A DNA stretch of 64,000 bases from Dothistroma septosporum. Its lineage: Eukaryota > Ascomycota > Dothideomycetes > Mycosphaerellales > Mycosphaerellaceae. The stretch spans positions 1-64,000 of the forward strand of contig NBZP02000006.1 of the NCBI GenBank assembly GCA_002236755.2, read 5' to 3'. The notes below the pieces were generated by a model, which was not told the origin of the DNA, searched no databases, and worked only from the letters and a program-made list of their open reading frames with translations. Positions 53,980 to 64,000 of this stretch are shown here, in pieces (the stretch's first letter is position 1; every line of letters begins with the position of its first letter). A program made the position numbers and the translations under genes.

Positions 53980-56042
53980 ATGAGCGTAACCACGCTGTAC
54001 TCCGATTCTCCCCCTTCCGATACGCATACCATAGCCGCGACATACGCACGACTTGCCGATGCTCGTCACGATGAATTGAGCTGGGACAAAAAGTCCCGGT
54101 CCAGCAGCAGAAGCGGCAGCGAGTACTCGGCATGTGCCCGCAGATCCCAAATCGATTACTCCCAATTCACCTACTCAAAACGACCCTGGCGGACCTCCGT
54201 CACCCCCTTCCAAGCCATCATCGATCATCTCTACTCCGGCAGCGGCACCCCAGAGGATCCCTACATCGTAACTTGGGTAAGTACGAATTGTGAAAAGAAT
54301 CGTAGTGTCTGAATCATGCACGCTGCGTTTTCGGCCCTCAAGACTGCATGCTGAGGCGCCTGTTCGAGTATAGCTAACGCGCTGTTGATGGAGTAGCTTC
54401 CTGTTGATCCCGAATGTCCGCAACAATACTCTGAGGCCCTCCGCTGGAGCCTTACCTTCCTCGTCTCCTGCCTGACCCTCTGCATGGCTCTCGCCTCTTC
54501 CGCGTACTCGGGCGCAGTCTCGCATCTGATCACTCAGTTCCACTGCAGCGAAGAAGTCGCTATTCTTGGCGTCTCTTTGATGGTCCTAGGGTACGCAATC
54601 GGGCCACTGGTCTGGGCGCCCATGTCAGAGACGTTTGGAAGGAGGCAGGTTTTCTTATGGTCGTACGTGGTGTACACAATGTGGACGGCGGTGTGTGCGG
54701 CGGCGCAGAATATTGAGACGTTGATCGTGTTCAGACTTCTGGCGGGGATGTTTGGGTCCAGCGCGTTGGTGATACCAGCGGGGCAGATTGCAGATATGTT
54801 CACGTCTGAGAAGAGAGGGCTTGGGATTGGATTGTTCTGTACTGCGCCATTCTTGGGGCCTGCGCTGGTGGGTCTTCTGTCCTTACTGAGATTGAGTGTC
54901 GGGGAATTGACGGAAGATAGGGCCCTGTGATCGGCGGATTTCTTGGCGACTCTGGTCATGATGGGTGGCGATGGGTGATGGGTTTCTTGGCCATCTTCGC
55001 GGGAGTACTGACAGCCCTTGGGTTCCTTTTCTTGCCGGAAACCTATAGCGCTGCGCTGCTCCGCAAGCGTGCAAAGCTGCTCTCAAAGGTTACGAATCAG
55101 ACATACCTCACGCAGGCCGACGCAGATCACCCGGTTGTGATCAAAGAGGTAGTCAGGAATGCCCTCTTCCGACCTTGGGTACTCCTATTCCGCGAGCCAA
55201 TCGTGTTGAGTTTGACGGTACGTATCCTGCCCATGCTGGTGGCCCTCTCATTGACACACCCCAACAGATCTACATGTCCGTCATTTACGGCACCCTGTAC
55301 CTCTGCTTCTCCGCCTTTCCAATCGTCTATCAAGTCAAACGCGGCTGGTCCTCCGGCATCGGCGGTCTGGCCTTTATGGGAATCATGGTCGGCTTCTTAG
55401 CAGGCTGCGCATACATATGCTGGGACAATGGCCATTACGCGAAAATTTCCCGCGCCAACAATGGCTGGGCGCCTCCGGAGTGCAGGCTGCCAAGTGCCAT
55501 TGGTGGTGGCGTCGCAATCATGGTCGGTCTGGCGTGGTTCGCGGCGACGAACGGGGCGGGGGTACATTGGGCGGCGAGCGTGTGTGCAGGTGTTCCATTC
55601 GGATTCGGGTTCATCTTGGTGTTCATCAGTTGTGCCAATTACTTGTGAGTCCATCGGCTTGGACATCTTTCGGCGGTGCTGAGTTTAGTAAGTGTGTGCT
55701 GACAGAGTGTGTGACAGAATCGACTCGTACACCCGCTTCGCAGCCTCGGTCCTCGCCGCCAACAGCATAGTACGGTCTCTGTTCGGCGCGATCTTTCCTC
55801 TTTTCACGACTTACATGTTCGAGGTACGCTTGCGCTCCCTTGAGTCTCTCTGTCGTTTATCCGGAATTAACCCCTCCTAGAACCTCGGCATCCACTGGGC
55901 GTCCGCAGTTCCCGGCTTCATCGCCCTCGCCTGCTTCCCCTTCCCAATCCTCTTTTACATCTATGGTGCCAAGATCCGCAGCAAATGCAAGTACGCCTCT
56001 ATGGCCGCGGCTGGCATGCCAGCTCCATCTGCAAAAGCGTGA
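53980..56042 (+). CDS. MFS exporter, DHA1 type
   Basis: Polyamine/drug-type proton antiporter (12 TM) of the plasma membrane, 569 aa. Six exons: 53980-54276, 54397-54867, 54921-55217, 55268-55644, 55718-55823 and 55881-56042. Joins: YIVTW/LPVDPECPQQ, FLGPAL/GPVIGGFLGD, VLSLT/IYMSVIYG, SCANYL/IDSYTRF, TYMFE/NLGIHWAS. The long cytoplasmic N-terminus is Ser/Arg-rich and hydrophilic (about 1-110). The DHA1 motifs are visible: APMSETFGRR (motif A), FRLLAGMFGSSALVIPAGQIADMF (shown in part), and GLGIGLFCTAPFLGPAL...GPVIGG (motif C). Placed head-to-head with a Zn2Cys6 factor. The substrate is unknown. Confidence 0.92.
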
Positions 56043-57341
56043 CGACTTTCGACGATTAATGAGAACAAGAGCGACGTAGGAGTAGGAAGAGTATAAACGT
56101 ACCGATATATATATATATAGAGCAAGTAAGGAAATTGAGAAGAGAGAGTCGCAGTATAAGTAATGAAGCTCGAGATTTCCCTACTGATTTCGCTCACGAG
56201 CTCAGAAGTACACTAAACTACAGGCGAGTGGGAAAGGGGGATGATCAGGTGAGACAGTGTGCAACCAGAGCCAGGTACCCATGAGCAACAGCAGGTCTGA
56301 TAAACTTAAATCTTCCATCGGTGTGACCTCAACTGCATATGTATTCTCTGCTATTCGAGCTATACTAGCGCAGTATCCTGTGCGCCACAACGACGTCTAC
56401 TGTGATGCATCGAGCAGAGATGGAAAAACGCCGACTACGGAAAGCGGAGCCGATCATAGAGTCCCCTGCTGTGCCTGGCGATAGTTTTGCCGTGGACAAG
56501 GCCAGAGCAGCAATGGACGGATGCTGTCTCAACAGATCCACTACAATACGCGATCACTACGGCGTGACTCGTGGAGCAATGTATCGCCGACCAGACGCGT
56601 GCGACTACACCGTAATTTCTGCACTCGTCGGCCGATGCGAGACGTGCATGGTGGATGCTCATGTCGGCAGGGTTCTCCGGCCGCCGTAGCTGGAAAACGG
56701 AGGACAACGACAACCTCACCACTTCTCGTGAACAAATTTGTTAGGTGGAGGGCAAGTATTGTCACCGACTACCGAGCACATAGCTTGTTAGTCTCTTGGC
56801 TAGTGTCTGTCGCATCCCTTGCAGCTCTCGACACAGTGACTGATCGCCCTTCAGCAGGTCGTCCCAAGCGTTAGTAGCGACGGCGTGTAGTCTTGGAGAT
56901 GCGCCACAAGCCGCTAAATCGACGCTACTATCCGGCCGTTACCGCCCCACACGATACAAAATCTGATTCCAGAGCTACCAAGTAGCTTCGCACCGTGAAA
57001 GCACCCAGATCACGACAATTACACACTTCCTATCTGTTGATCTTCCGCGGCCAGACTTTAGTGTCAACTCAGCATGTCTCGGAGACTTCTCCCAAGCACG
57101 CCTAGTCGACGGTCTGGAGGCGTGCTACGGGGGAAGCAGTCAATGCTATTGTTTCGAGTAACATGTCACGGCATGCGGACCAATAGAGGTCCTCTTCACA
57201 AGAACGATGGCTCTCATCAGTGATGTCACGGCACTTTGGTAGAGGTTGTATATAAGAAGGTAGGCCAGTGGTATTGATACACGCGTACAGGCGTCGCGAT
57301 CCCTCCATTTCACATACACGCATACAGCCTGAGTTGCGATC
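56043..57341. other. Intergenic, short AT run and promoter of next gene
   Basis: About 1.3 kb between two plus-strand genes. A short (TA)n run sits at about 56105-56119 after the MFS stop. Frames are short and contradictory. Confidence 0.5.
57249..57255 (+). promoter_or_regulatory. TATA box of the alpha/beta hydrolase gene
   Basis: TATATAA at 57249-57255, about 90 bp upstream of the ATG at 57342, at the spacing expected for a fungal TATA-type promoter with a short leader. Confidence 0.5.
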
Positions 57342-58469
57342 ATGCCACTCATCGCCGCTCTGCTGGCTATGGCCCTGGCCGTAGCCGCTACTCCTTTCCA
57401 TTATCCTTTCCCTCAGCTAAACTGCCGGGAGATCACGATCCCAGTCAACGTCTCGGCAGAGAACGAGAATCTCGCATCGAACAGCACAACTCCTCCCTCA
57501 ACACTGGTCACTGGAGAATACTACATTCGAGCACGATACTGCGAGCCAGCGAAGATTGTGGGATACAGAAAGGATACACTGCAGTTACTGGTGCACGGCA
57601 TCACCTACACGCAGAACTACTGGTCAGGCTTAGCCCCACCAGGCACGATTCCAGGACAAGACGAGTATTCTTGGATCAAATACGCCTCTGACCGAGGATA
57701 TCCCACCCTCTCAGTGGACCGACTGTGCAATGGCCTCTCCTCGCGACCTGATGGACTGGAAAAGTGCCAACTTCCACTTGAAGTGGCCACAATGCACGCC
57801 ATCGTCCAGGCTGCCCGAGAGGGAACCTTGCCGTTTGTAGGCAGGTGCTTTGAAAAGATCGTTTACGTGGGACACTCTTACGGCTCTCTCGTCGCCAATG
57901 GTCTTGCAGTCCAACATCCGAAGGACGCCGACGCGTACGTCCTGTCCGGGTTTTCTTTGAAAGTGGTTCAAGGCGGGGCTCCAGTCTCCACGCTGGCCAA
58001 GTTGTCGACTGCTTCCAGCGCACTTCCCTTCCGATTCGGCTTCCTGCACGAAGATCCAAATTACGTCGTTGCCACAAGTCAGCAAGGAGTCGCGGAGCTA
58101 TTCTACTATGGAGACTACGACCCAGCTGTTCTACAGTTCGACTACGACACTCGGGGAACGGTCACCAATGGAGAATCTGAGACTACTCCACTCGGTCAGT
58201 ACACAGCGCCAGAGTACACCGGCGCCGTCTTCGTGCTGAATGGCAACGAAGACGGTATCTTCTGCGAGCAACACCCTGCCGCAGAAGGTACTGCAGGCTC
58301 AGCGAATTGCTCCAATGGATTCTCGTCAGGAGTTCACGATGCGTATCCCAAGGCGAGGTGTTTCGATTACTACAACACTCCGAACACTGGACACTGTCTG
58401 AACACCCATCGCACTGCGCAGCAGTCATTCAAGGTGACTCACGATTGGCTGGCACGGGAGGGATTCTGA
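57342..58469 (+). CDS. Secreted alpha/beta hydrolase
   Basis: Extracellular hydrolase of 375 aa, single exon. A signal peptide (MPLIAALLAMALAVAATPF) is followed by a fungal-type mature region with sequons (NVS, NST). The fold signature is YVGHSYGSLVANG at about 175, with the nucleophile Ser in G-H-S-Y-G. LLVHGITYTQNYW marks the oxyanion-hole strand (H-G), VLNGNEDGIF contains the likely catalytic Asp loop, and the late NTGHCLNTHRTAQ carries the catalytic His. Several Cys residues suggest disulfides. Esterase, lipase or peptidase activity cannot be separated by sequence. Confidence 0.88.
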   Translation: MPLIAALLAMALAVAATPFHYPFPQLNCREITIPVNVSAENENLASNSTTPPSTLVTGEYYIRARYCEPAKIVGYRKDTLQLLVHGITYTQNYWSGLAPPGTIPGQDEYSWIKYASDRGYPTLSVDRLCNGLSSRPDGLEKCQLPLEVATMHAIVQAAREGTLPFVGRCFEKIVYVGHSYGSLVANGLAVQHPKDADAYVLSGFSLKVVQGGAPVSTLAKLSTASSALPFRFGFLHEDPNYVVATSQQGVAELFYYGDYDPAVLQFDYDTRGTVTNGESETTPLGQYTAPEYTGAVFVLNGNEDGIFCEQHPAAEGTAGSANCSNGFSSGVHDAYPKARCFDYYNTPNTGHCLNTHRTAQQSFKVTHDWLAREGF

Positions 58470-59830
58470 GCAGAATGGTGTTGTAGGGAGAGCGGCGACG
58501 ATTGTTCGCATGTGTAACTTTATCTCAGTTGCGATTCCTTTCAGGATTGTACATATAGGGGCCCGTAAATATGTGAGCGCTCCATCGAATCCTCATAACG
58601 ACGCCGTAATTGTTCCATTGCATACCTTGAGAGTCCCCCACCAAATTGCTCCCTAACGACCTCGAAATCTTGACACATTTGGCTCAAGGCTGTGTTCCAC
58701 ATCTAGATAAGGGACGATCATATGCCGGCTCGGCAGCCACGGCGGATAGCCCACCCTTACTCATCGCTTGTCCGCTTCTGGGCAAACATCTTCCGCGATT
58801 GATAGAGACTTCACTGCAACAGAAGTATGTACTCCGCGACCATCACTGCGAGATTACTCAGGACTGTTAGGGAGCTGCATCGTCCGTATCGCTCGTTTCA
58901 GTTCCCTCCATATGAGGAAGGAGAGACGCATCCCGTGCACTGCGAACCCTGCGCCCCAACAAAAGTTTTCTTGCATCCGTCCCGTGAGAAGATTCGGGCT
59001 GGACTTGTTGAAGTCATGGCGCACCGCGCGTGTTCAACGATCAACAGCGGGTCCAAAGACCAGAATGGCAAAAGACAGGACTCGAGGATATAAGGTCATG
59101 TTATAGCTAGGATCACCTTGGATGTAATCACTAGTGCTGCACTAGTCGGGCAATTCATGCAGCACTAGCGAAGACATCCGAGGTGGTCTTGGCCAGTTCG
59201 ACGCATTGTTGGTATGTCGTGCATGCAAACCACAGCACGTGCGGAAGAGACAAAGGATAGCTGCAACAGCTGAGCTACCTGAGGACGGTGCAGATGCCAT
59301 CGTTCGACTTTGCGGCATGGAGGGGTTAATGAGGAGACTTGCTTGGCCACGCATTCCTGGGGAGCTTATCATTTCAAGTTGCATCCAAACAAGCGTTCTT
59401 CGCGGATTTGCCATCGAGTCACAGGTCTATCGCTTCAAGAGATCGGTCTTGATGGTCCAGACGTGCGATCAATTCAGGTAGCCATCAGAAAGACCGGCAA
59501 TTCGTCGTGGACGATCCACCGGCCCGGGACACATGAAATGTGAAAGTAGGCCGTACGCTTTTAGAGCTTTCATCGGTGTGTATGATATCTCTGGCGGTCC
59601 TGAGTCGATCGTGTAGAGAAAGGGAAGCATGTGAAGCTGGGAAGGAGACAGTATCGGACAAATGTCGGATGATGCTGTCTCTTGGCGGCGTGACTTCGCG
59701 ATGCGAGGCAGCAGCGCTAGTGCGCTAGACGCGTCTCGACTCGCGACTCCGACGTTCAGTGGCAACATTGAGACTTTCGTCTGTTGTTCTGCCTCCACAT
59801 TCACCCGCCTCCATCCACATTCGCGCCGTC
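58470..59830. other. Intergenic upstream of RAD54
   Basis: About 1.36 kb between two plus-strand genes. Frames of up to 112 codons on both strands have no domain. It carries the ACGCGT site listed separately. Confidence 0.5.
59729..59734. promoter_or_regulatory. MCB (ACGCGT) site upstream of RAD54
   Basis: Perfect ACGCGT about 100 bp before the RAD54 start, the site bound by fungal MBF at G1/S. RAD54 is cell-cycle and damage regulated in yeast, so the location is meaningful, but the function here is inferred. Confidence 0.5.
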
Positions 59831-62278
59831 ATGACAGTCGCCGACAAGGAGAACGTACCTCCTCCAGCAGCAAGGCCACGCGCACGACTATATGGCGGCA
59901 CCCCACAATCGGCGGACCGACTGATCAAGCCGTTCAAATGTCCCGGCGCGAACACTCCGTCTAGAGTCTCCGAGAAACCCGCGCGAAAGCGGCGCAAGGT
60001 CGATTACGCTGGCGGCGATGGCAGCGTCGAAGAAGGCGACAAGCCGTATACCAACGACGACCGACTCGCCCTTGCGACACGAGATGTCAATCGTTTCCCA
60101 GTCTTCAAGGCCAAGGATAAAGACACCGCCTTCCGATCACGTTTCTCAATACCGCTCAAGAATAAGGACAATATGGGATACAGCCAATCGAAAGGTCCGC
60201 CACTACTTGGTCTACGGCAAGGCACAGTCTTTGTCAACAAGCCATTACACGACCCCAGTGGCGAGTTTGCCATTGTGCTATTTGACCCGACCGTAGACTA
60301 CCGACTGAATGCAAAACTCCTTGAAGACGCAGAAGCAGACCCGGAGAAGAAGGAAGAGCCGCCTGCGGAAGACAAGCCGAAGCTGGACGAGCCCATTATG
60401 CACAAGAGCTTGGCAGATATCCTGGGCATCAAGAAGAAGGTGGACACAGAACGACCGAAAGTGCCTGTGGTCATAGATCCGAAGTTGGCGAAAGTACTAC
60501 GACCACATCAAGTTGAGGGAGTCAAGTTTTTATACAAGTGTACGACCGGACTGATCGAGGAAGGTGCAGAAGGTTGTATCATGGCAGATGAGATGGGTCT
60601 CGGAAAGACATTGCAGTGCATAACATTGATGTGGACACTACTGAAGCAGTCGCCTGATGCCGGCAAAAGCACGATACAGAAGTGCGTCATCGCATGTCCG
60701 GCGTCCTTGGTACGGAATTGGGCGAACGAACTGGTCAAATGGCTGGGAGAAGGCGCAATCATACCCTTTGCTGTTGATGGCAAAGCTTCAAAAGAGGAGC
60801 TGACACAGCAAATGCGACAGTGGGCATCGGCTACAGGGCGGGCTGTGATACGACCAGTCCTGATCGTGTCTTACGAGACATTGCGATTGTATGTGGACGA
60901 GCTTCGGAATACACCAATAGGTCTCATGCTTTGCGACGAAGGCCATCGTTTGAAGAATGCCGAGTCTAACACTTACGAGTCGCTCACCGCGTTGAACGTC
61001 AAGAAGCGAGTCATTTTGTCGGGTACACCTATTCAGAACGACTTATCAGAGTACTTTGCGTTGCTGGACTTCGCCAATTCCGGCTACCTCGGAACACGAC
61101 TTGACTTCAGAAAGCAGTATGAGCTGCCCATCCTACGAAGTCGAGATGCAGACGGCAGTGACAAGGACCGCGAGAAAGGCGAGGAACGTTTGAAGGAACT
61201 ACTCGGCAAGGTCAACAAATTCATCATCCGACGCACGAACGACATTCTGTCAAAGTACTTACCCGTCAAGTATGAGCATGTGGTCTTCTGCAACCTGGCG
61301 CCGTTCCAGTTGGACCTCTACAACTACTTCATCAAGTCACCGGAGATTCAAAGTCTGCTTCGTGGAAAGGGTAGCCAGCCCCTCAAGGCCATCGGACTGC
61401 TGAAGAAGCTCTGCAACCATCCGGATCTGCTCAACTTGCCAGATGACCTGCCAGGTTGCGAGAAACATTTCCCAGACGATTATGTACCGAAGGACCTGCG
61501 AGGCCGTGACCGAGACGTGAAGCCTTACTATTCCGGCAAGATGCAAGTCCTCGCTCGAATGCTGGCACGCATCCGCCAAGACACGAACGACAAAATCGTC
61601 CTCATCTCCAATTACACTCAAACACTCGATGTCTTCGAGAAGCTGTGCAGAAACAATAACTATGGTTCCCTGCGACTCGACGGCACCATGAATGTCAACA
61701 AGCGACAGAAGCTGGTCGAGAAGTTCAACGATCCGAATGGCGAAGAGTTTGTCTTCCTGTTGTCTTCAAAGGCTGGCGGATGCGGTCTGAACCTAATTGG
61801 CGCCAATCGGCTGGTGCTCTTCGATCCTGATTGGAACCCAGCTGCTGATCAACAAGCTCTTGCTCGTGTCTGGCGTGACGGACAGAAGAAAGATTGCTTC
61901 GTCTACCGCTTCATGACGACCGGTACAATCGAGGAAAAGGTCTTCCAGCGTCAATCCCACAAGCAAGCACTGTCGTCTTGCGTTGTTGACTCCGCGGAGG
62001 ATGTTGAGCGCCACTTCAGCGTCGACTCCTTACGGGAGCTGTTCCAATACAAGCCCAACACGACCAGCGACACCCACGACACATTCAAGTGTAAGCGCTG
62101 CAAGGATGGCAGGCAGGTCATGAAGGCGCCTGCTATGCTATATGGTGACACGAGTAGCTGGAATCATTTCACAAACGAGGGCGAGCAAGGTGCAATGAGC
62201 AGAATTCAGGATCTGTTGTTGAGGCAGGAGACGGCGGAGAAGGATGTCAGTGCTGTGTTCCAGTATATCAGTCATTGA
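59831..62278 (+). CDS. RAD54: RAD54, Snf2-type DNA translocase for homologous recombination
   Basis: Nuclear ATPase that works with Rad51 in strand invasion and chromatin remodelling. 815 aa from the ATG at 59831; the open frame extends 72 bases upstream to a GTG, which is not used. Basic N-terminus (KPARKRRKVDY) with DNA-binding and Rad51-contact character. Helicase core: LRPHQVEGVKFLY, MADEMGLGKTLQ (Walker A, about 253), LCDEGHRLKN (DEGH box, about 368), SGTPIQNDLSEY, LLKKLCNHPDLL, SNYTQTLDVFEKL, LSSKAGGCGLNLIGA, and R-x-x-R-finger region ALARVWRDGQKKDCFVYR. The C-terminal part has CKRCKDGRQV, a Zn-binding-like pair. No introns; length fits fungal RAD54. An ACGCGT site lies about 100 bp upstream. 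Confidence 0.97.
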   Translation: MTVADKENVPPPAARPRARLYGGTPQSADRLIKPFKCPGANTPSRVSEKPARKRRKVDYAGGDGSVEEGDKPYTNDDRLALATRDVNRFPVFKAKDKDTAFRSRFSIPLKNKDNMGYSQSKGPPLLGLRQGTVFVNKPLHDPSGEFAIVLFDPTVDYRLNAKLLEDAEADPEKKEEPPAEDKPKLDEPIMHKSLADILGIKKKVDTERPKVPVVIDPKLAKVLRPHQVEGVKFLYKCTTGLIEEGAEGCIMADEMGLGKTLQCITLMWTLLKQSPDAGKSTIQKCVIACPASLVRNWANELVKWLGEGAIIPFAVDGKASKEELTQQMRQWASATGRAVIRPVLIVSYETLRLYVDELRNTPIGLMLCDEGHRLKNAESNTYESLTALNVKKRVILSGTPIQNDLSEYFALLDFANSGYLGTRLDFRKQYELPILRSRDADGSDKDREKGEERLKELLGKVNKFIIRRTNDILSKYLPVKYEHVVFCNLAPFQLDLYNYFIKSPEIQSLLRGKGSQPLKAIGLLKKLCNHPDLLNLPDDLPGCEKHFPDDYVPKDLRGRDRDVKPYYSGKMQVLARMLARIRQDTNDKIVLISNYTQTLDVFEKLCRNNNYGSLRLDGTMNVNKRQKLVEKFNDPNGEEFVFLLSSKAGGCGLNLIGANRLVLFDPDWNPAADQQALARVWRDGQKKDCFVYRFMTTGTIEEKVFQRQSHKQALSSCVVDSAEDVERHFSVDSLRELFQYKPNTTSDTHDTFKCKRCKDGRQVMKAPAMLYGDTSSWNHFTNEGEQGAMSRIQDLLLRQETAEKDVSAVFQYISH

Positions 62279-64000
62279 GACGCACAAGTATAGACACGGC
62301 AGCGTGAAGATTTGAAGACACGACTGGAAATAATGATTGAATGAATGCATCTCTAGGTTACAGAAGTGGCGTGGGTTTGTATAGACTTCAGTCATGCACA
62401 GTCAAATCTGCATTCCAACACGGCCTCCCCTAACGTCATGAGTTTCCCACCGCCGTTCTTAGAGGCATGTCTCCAGGAGAGCTAATTCTGATCAATACCT
62501 CTCACCGCAGAAGAACGCATTCCCCATCACGCCGCACAATTTAGTGGTCTTTCTCGAGAGGGGATGGAATTCCAAGGCTCCACCCACCCATAATGTCCAC
62601 CATCGGATCGGCAACGACGCAATGGCTCGGTACGAACACAGTATGAATAGCACAACGGCTTCTACGCCAGAGTAGAGGCACTGATTCATTATGTAATTGG
62701 AATGGTCTACTATTGATTGCATTCCAAAATGTATCAAGCAGCGCCCTGCAAGCGATCCTGCAACCTTTCGCGGCGTAGGCCGAATGGATGAAGAAGCCGT
62801 ATCACAAAATCGGCACAGAAGGATTTCCACCCCGCCGATCGCGACTTCGGCATCTGCAATGTCTTCGTCTCGACGATTCCTTTCGAGATGGTCATTGACG
62901 TGATAGATTTTGACGACGTGATTGTAGCATCAATTGCAGTGGTCGGTGCACTCGCCTCGGTTTGGAGGGTCGCATTCCAGGGTTTTCGAGACATGGGAGC
63001 AGCGGCCAGCGGCGTTTGCTATCGTGGATACCGTGGAAGGATGCTTCGGACTTTGGGATTCATGTCGAGAGGAGATTGCACGCTGCGTGTCGCTCAGGTT
63101 CGGAGGTTGGTGAGAGTGAGATTGCTGGGATGGATAGTATCTGATGAGCTGTGTGTGGTGCAGGGAATGGCATGCGTATTAGCAGGGACCGCGGAGGAAT
63201 GATAGGTGGATGGAAGTGTATAAGAAGCTTCTGCGGAAGGGTTTGATAGATCGTAAGTGAGGGAAGTTCCCCGTGATCACGAGTGGGACCATGATGCTCA
63301 GTCGTCCCACTCGCTATTCTGCCACATAGGTCCTATGCCAGGTCTTGCACATTGCAATGTTCAAGATGGCGCGTCTTCAAGCTGACCGCGGACTGTCTGT
63401 ACATGGGCGTGTCAGTGTTAGGGGAGTGCAGTCTCTGCACGGCCATTAAGATGCAATTCTTGGACTCAAGTTCTTAGCCGCGGTATGCATGCGTTCCAGG
63501 TCATGTGACTGAATTGTCATGCGTAGGCACAACATGTCCAGCTCGAACGGCCTTTGTCTGTGCCTCATAACGTCGAGCAATTTGGGATGACCATGCACTA
63601 TCGAGTGAGCGGTCCGAGGAGACCTGTATACGAACGCAAGGACGACTTCCACGGGAAGCATCGGTCAGCTGTGGAAAGAATTTGGGCGGTGCAGCTGAAC
63701 TTGATTGTCTGAGGGTAGGACCGGGGGCACACGTGAGCACATGTCGATTCGGTGCATAAAGATCGCAGCGCCAGATTCTGCGGTGTCCGAAGTTCGCACA
63801 CACAGTGGAAGACTTGTGGACATGCTTCCCCGAGGTGACGACCACTCTATGCAAATTACTCCCTTTTCCGTGACAACAAACACCACTGGCACGGCTGCAA
63901 CTCGCTTGTGCATGCAGAATTATGCGTCTCGCCGTGGGTGGAGCGCGTCTTGAGCAAAGAAATGTCCGAAAGCAGGGAGGCATTCGTCGTTTCTTGAAAT
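62279..64000. other. Terminal intergenic region without a supportable gene
   Basis: About 1.7 kb. An 86-codon ATG frame at 62734-62994 (minus) and a 104-codon frame at 62888-63202 (plus) overlap each other and lack domains. No RNA gene recognised. Confidence 0.5.

Noticed and set aside
62734..63202. 86-codon minus and 104-codon plus frames near the window end
   Set aside because: They overlap each other, lack domains, and neither is favoured by composition.
1..64000. Possible complete secondary-metabolite cluster (P450, MFS pumps, Zn2Cys6 factor, 2OG oxygenase, DUF1772)
   Set aside because: These genes are spread over about 50 kb among housekeeping genes, and no PKS, NRPS, terpene cyclase or DMATS backbone is present.
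1..64000. tRNA, rRNA, CRISPR or intact transposon
   Set aside because: No cloverleaf B-box/A-box pair, rRNA block, regular spacer array, or transposase/reverse transcriptase frame was seen by eye; a tRNAscan or profile search would be decisive.

Overview
This window looks like nuclear DNA of a filamentous ascomycete (Pezizomycotina), most likely a Dothideomycete. The genes are mostly compact and interrupted by short introns (41-124 nt by my reading, GT...AG, most near 50-60 nt). The gene content (MCM2, RAD54, kinesin-10, COQ9, Inp1, Syp1, Zn2Cys6 factor, MFS transporters, P450, formamidase, Amadoriase, GPI-type wall proteins) is typical of these fungi. Small F-box-like paralogs of the kind expanded in Dothideomycetes occur three times. 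I found no tRNA, rRNA, CRISPR or intact transposon. Exon joins below were worked out by hand from splice signals and reading-phase agreement.

Layout. 1-180 is an A+T-rich, TpA-rich edge that looks RIP-mutated. 181-1490 is a long 12-bp minisatellite whose copies differ almost only by transitions. 1491-3308 holds no gene I can defend. 3309-12354 is a metabolic block: catalase-like protein, SIMPL-domain protein, DUF1772 membrane protein, 2OG-Fe(II) oxygenase, formamidase and a UsgS-like membrane protein. 12817-18769 holds Inp1 (peroxisome inheritance) and MCM2 (replicative helicase), convergent.

19403-36408 is more accessory: two F-box-like paralogs plus a smaller related one, a hypothetical ORF, a secreted PLC-like protein, a sugar transporter, an Rcr-like membrane protein, a fructosyl-amino-acid oxidase ending in the peroxisomal signal SKL, a DHA2-type drug exporter, a P450 and COQ9. 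36478-37159 looks like a decayed gene. 37743-50518 carries Syp1 (endocytic F-BAR/muHD), a Ser/Thr-rich secreted protein, kinesin-10 and a large GPI-type surface protein with five diverged repeats. 51273-56042 is a divergent Zn2Cys6 regulator/MFS exporter pair. 57342-62278 holds a secreted alpha/beta hydrolase and RAD54. 62279-64000 appears gene-free.

How the genes fit together. MCM2, RAD54 and kinesin-10 serve replication, recombination and chromosome movement; MCM2 and RAD54 each carry an SBF/MBF-type motif close upstream. Inp1 and the SKL-tailed oxidase both concern peroxisomes. The divergent regulator/exporter pair is the best candidate for a local regulatory unit. No complete secondary-metabolite cluster is visible, because there is no backbone PKS, NRPS or terpene synthase. 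The strongest candidates for something undescribed are the minisatellite and the repeat domain of the 47507-50518 surface protein.
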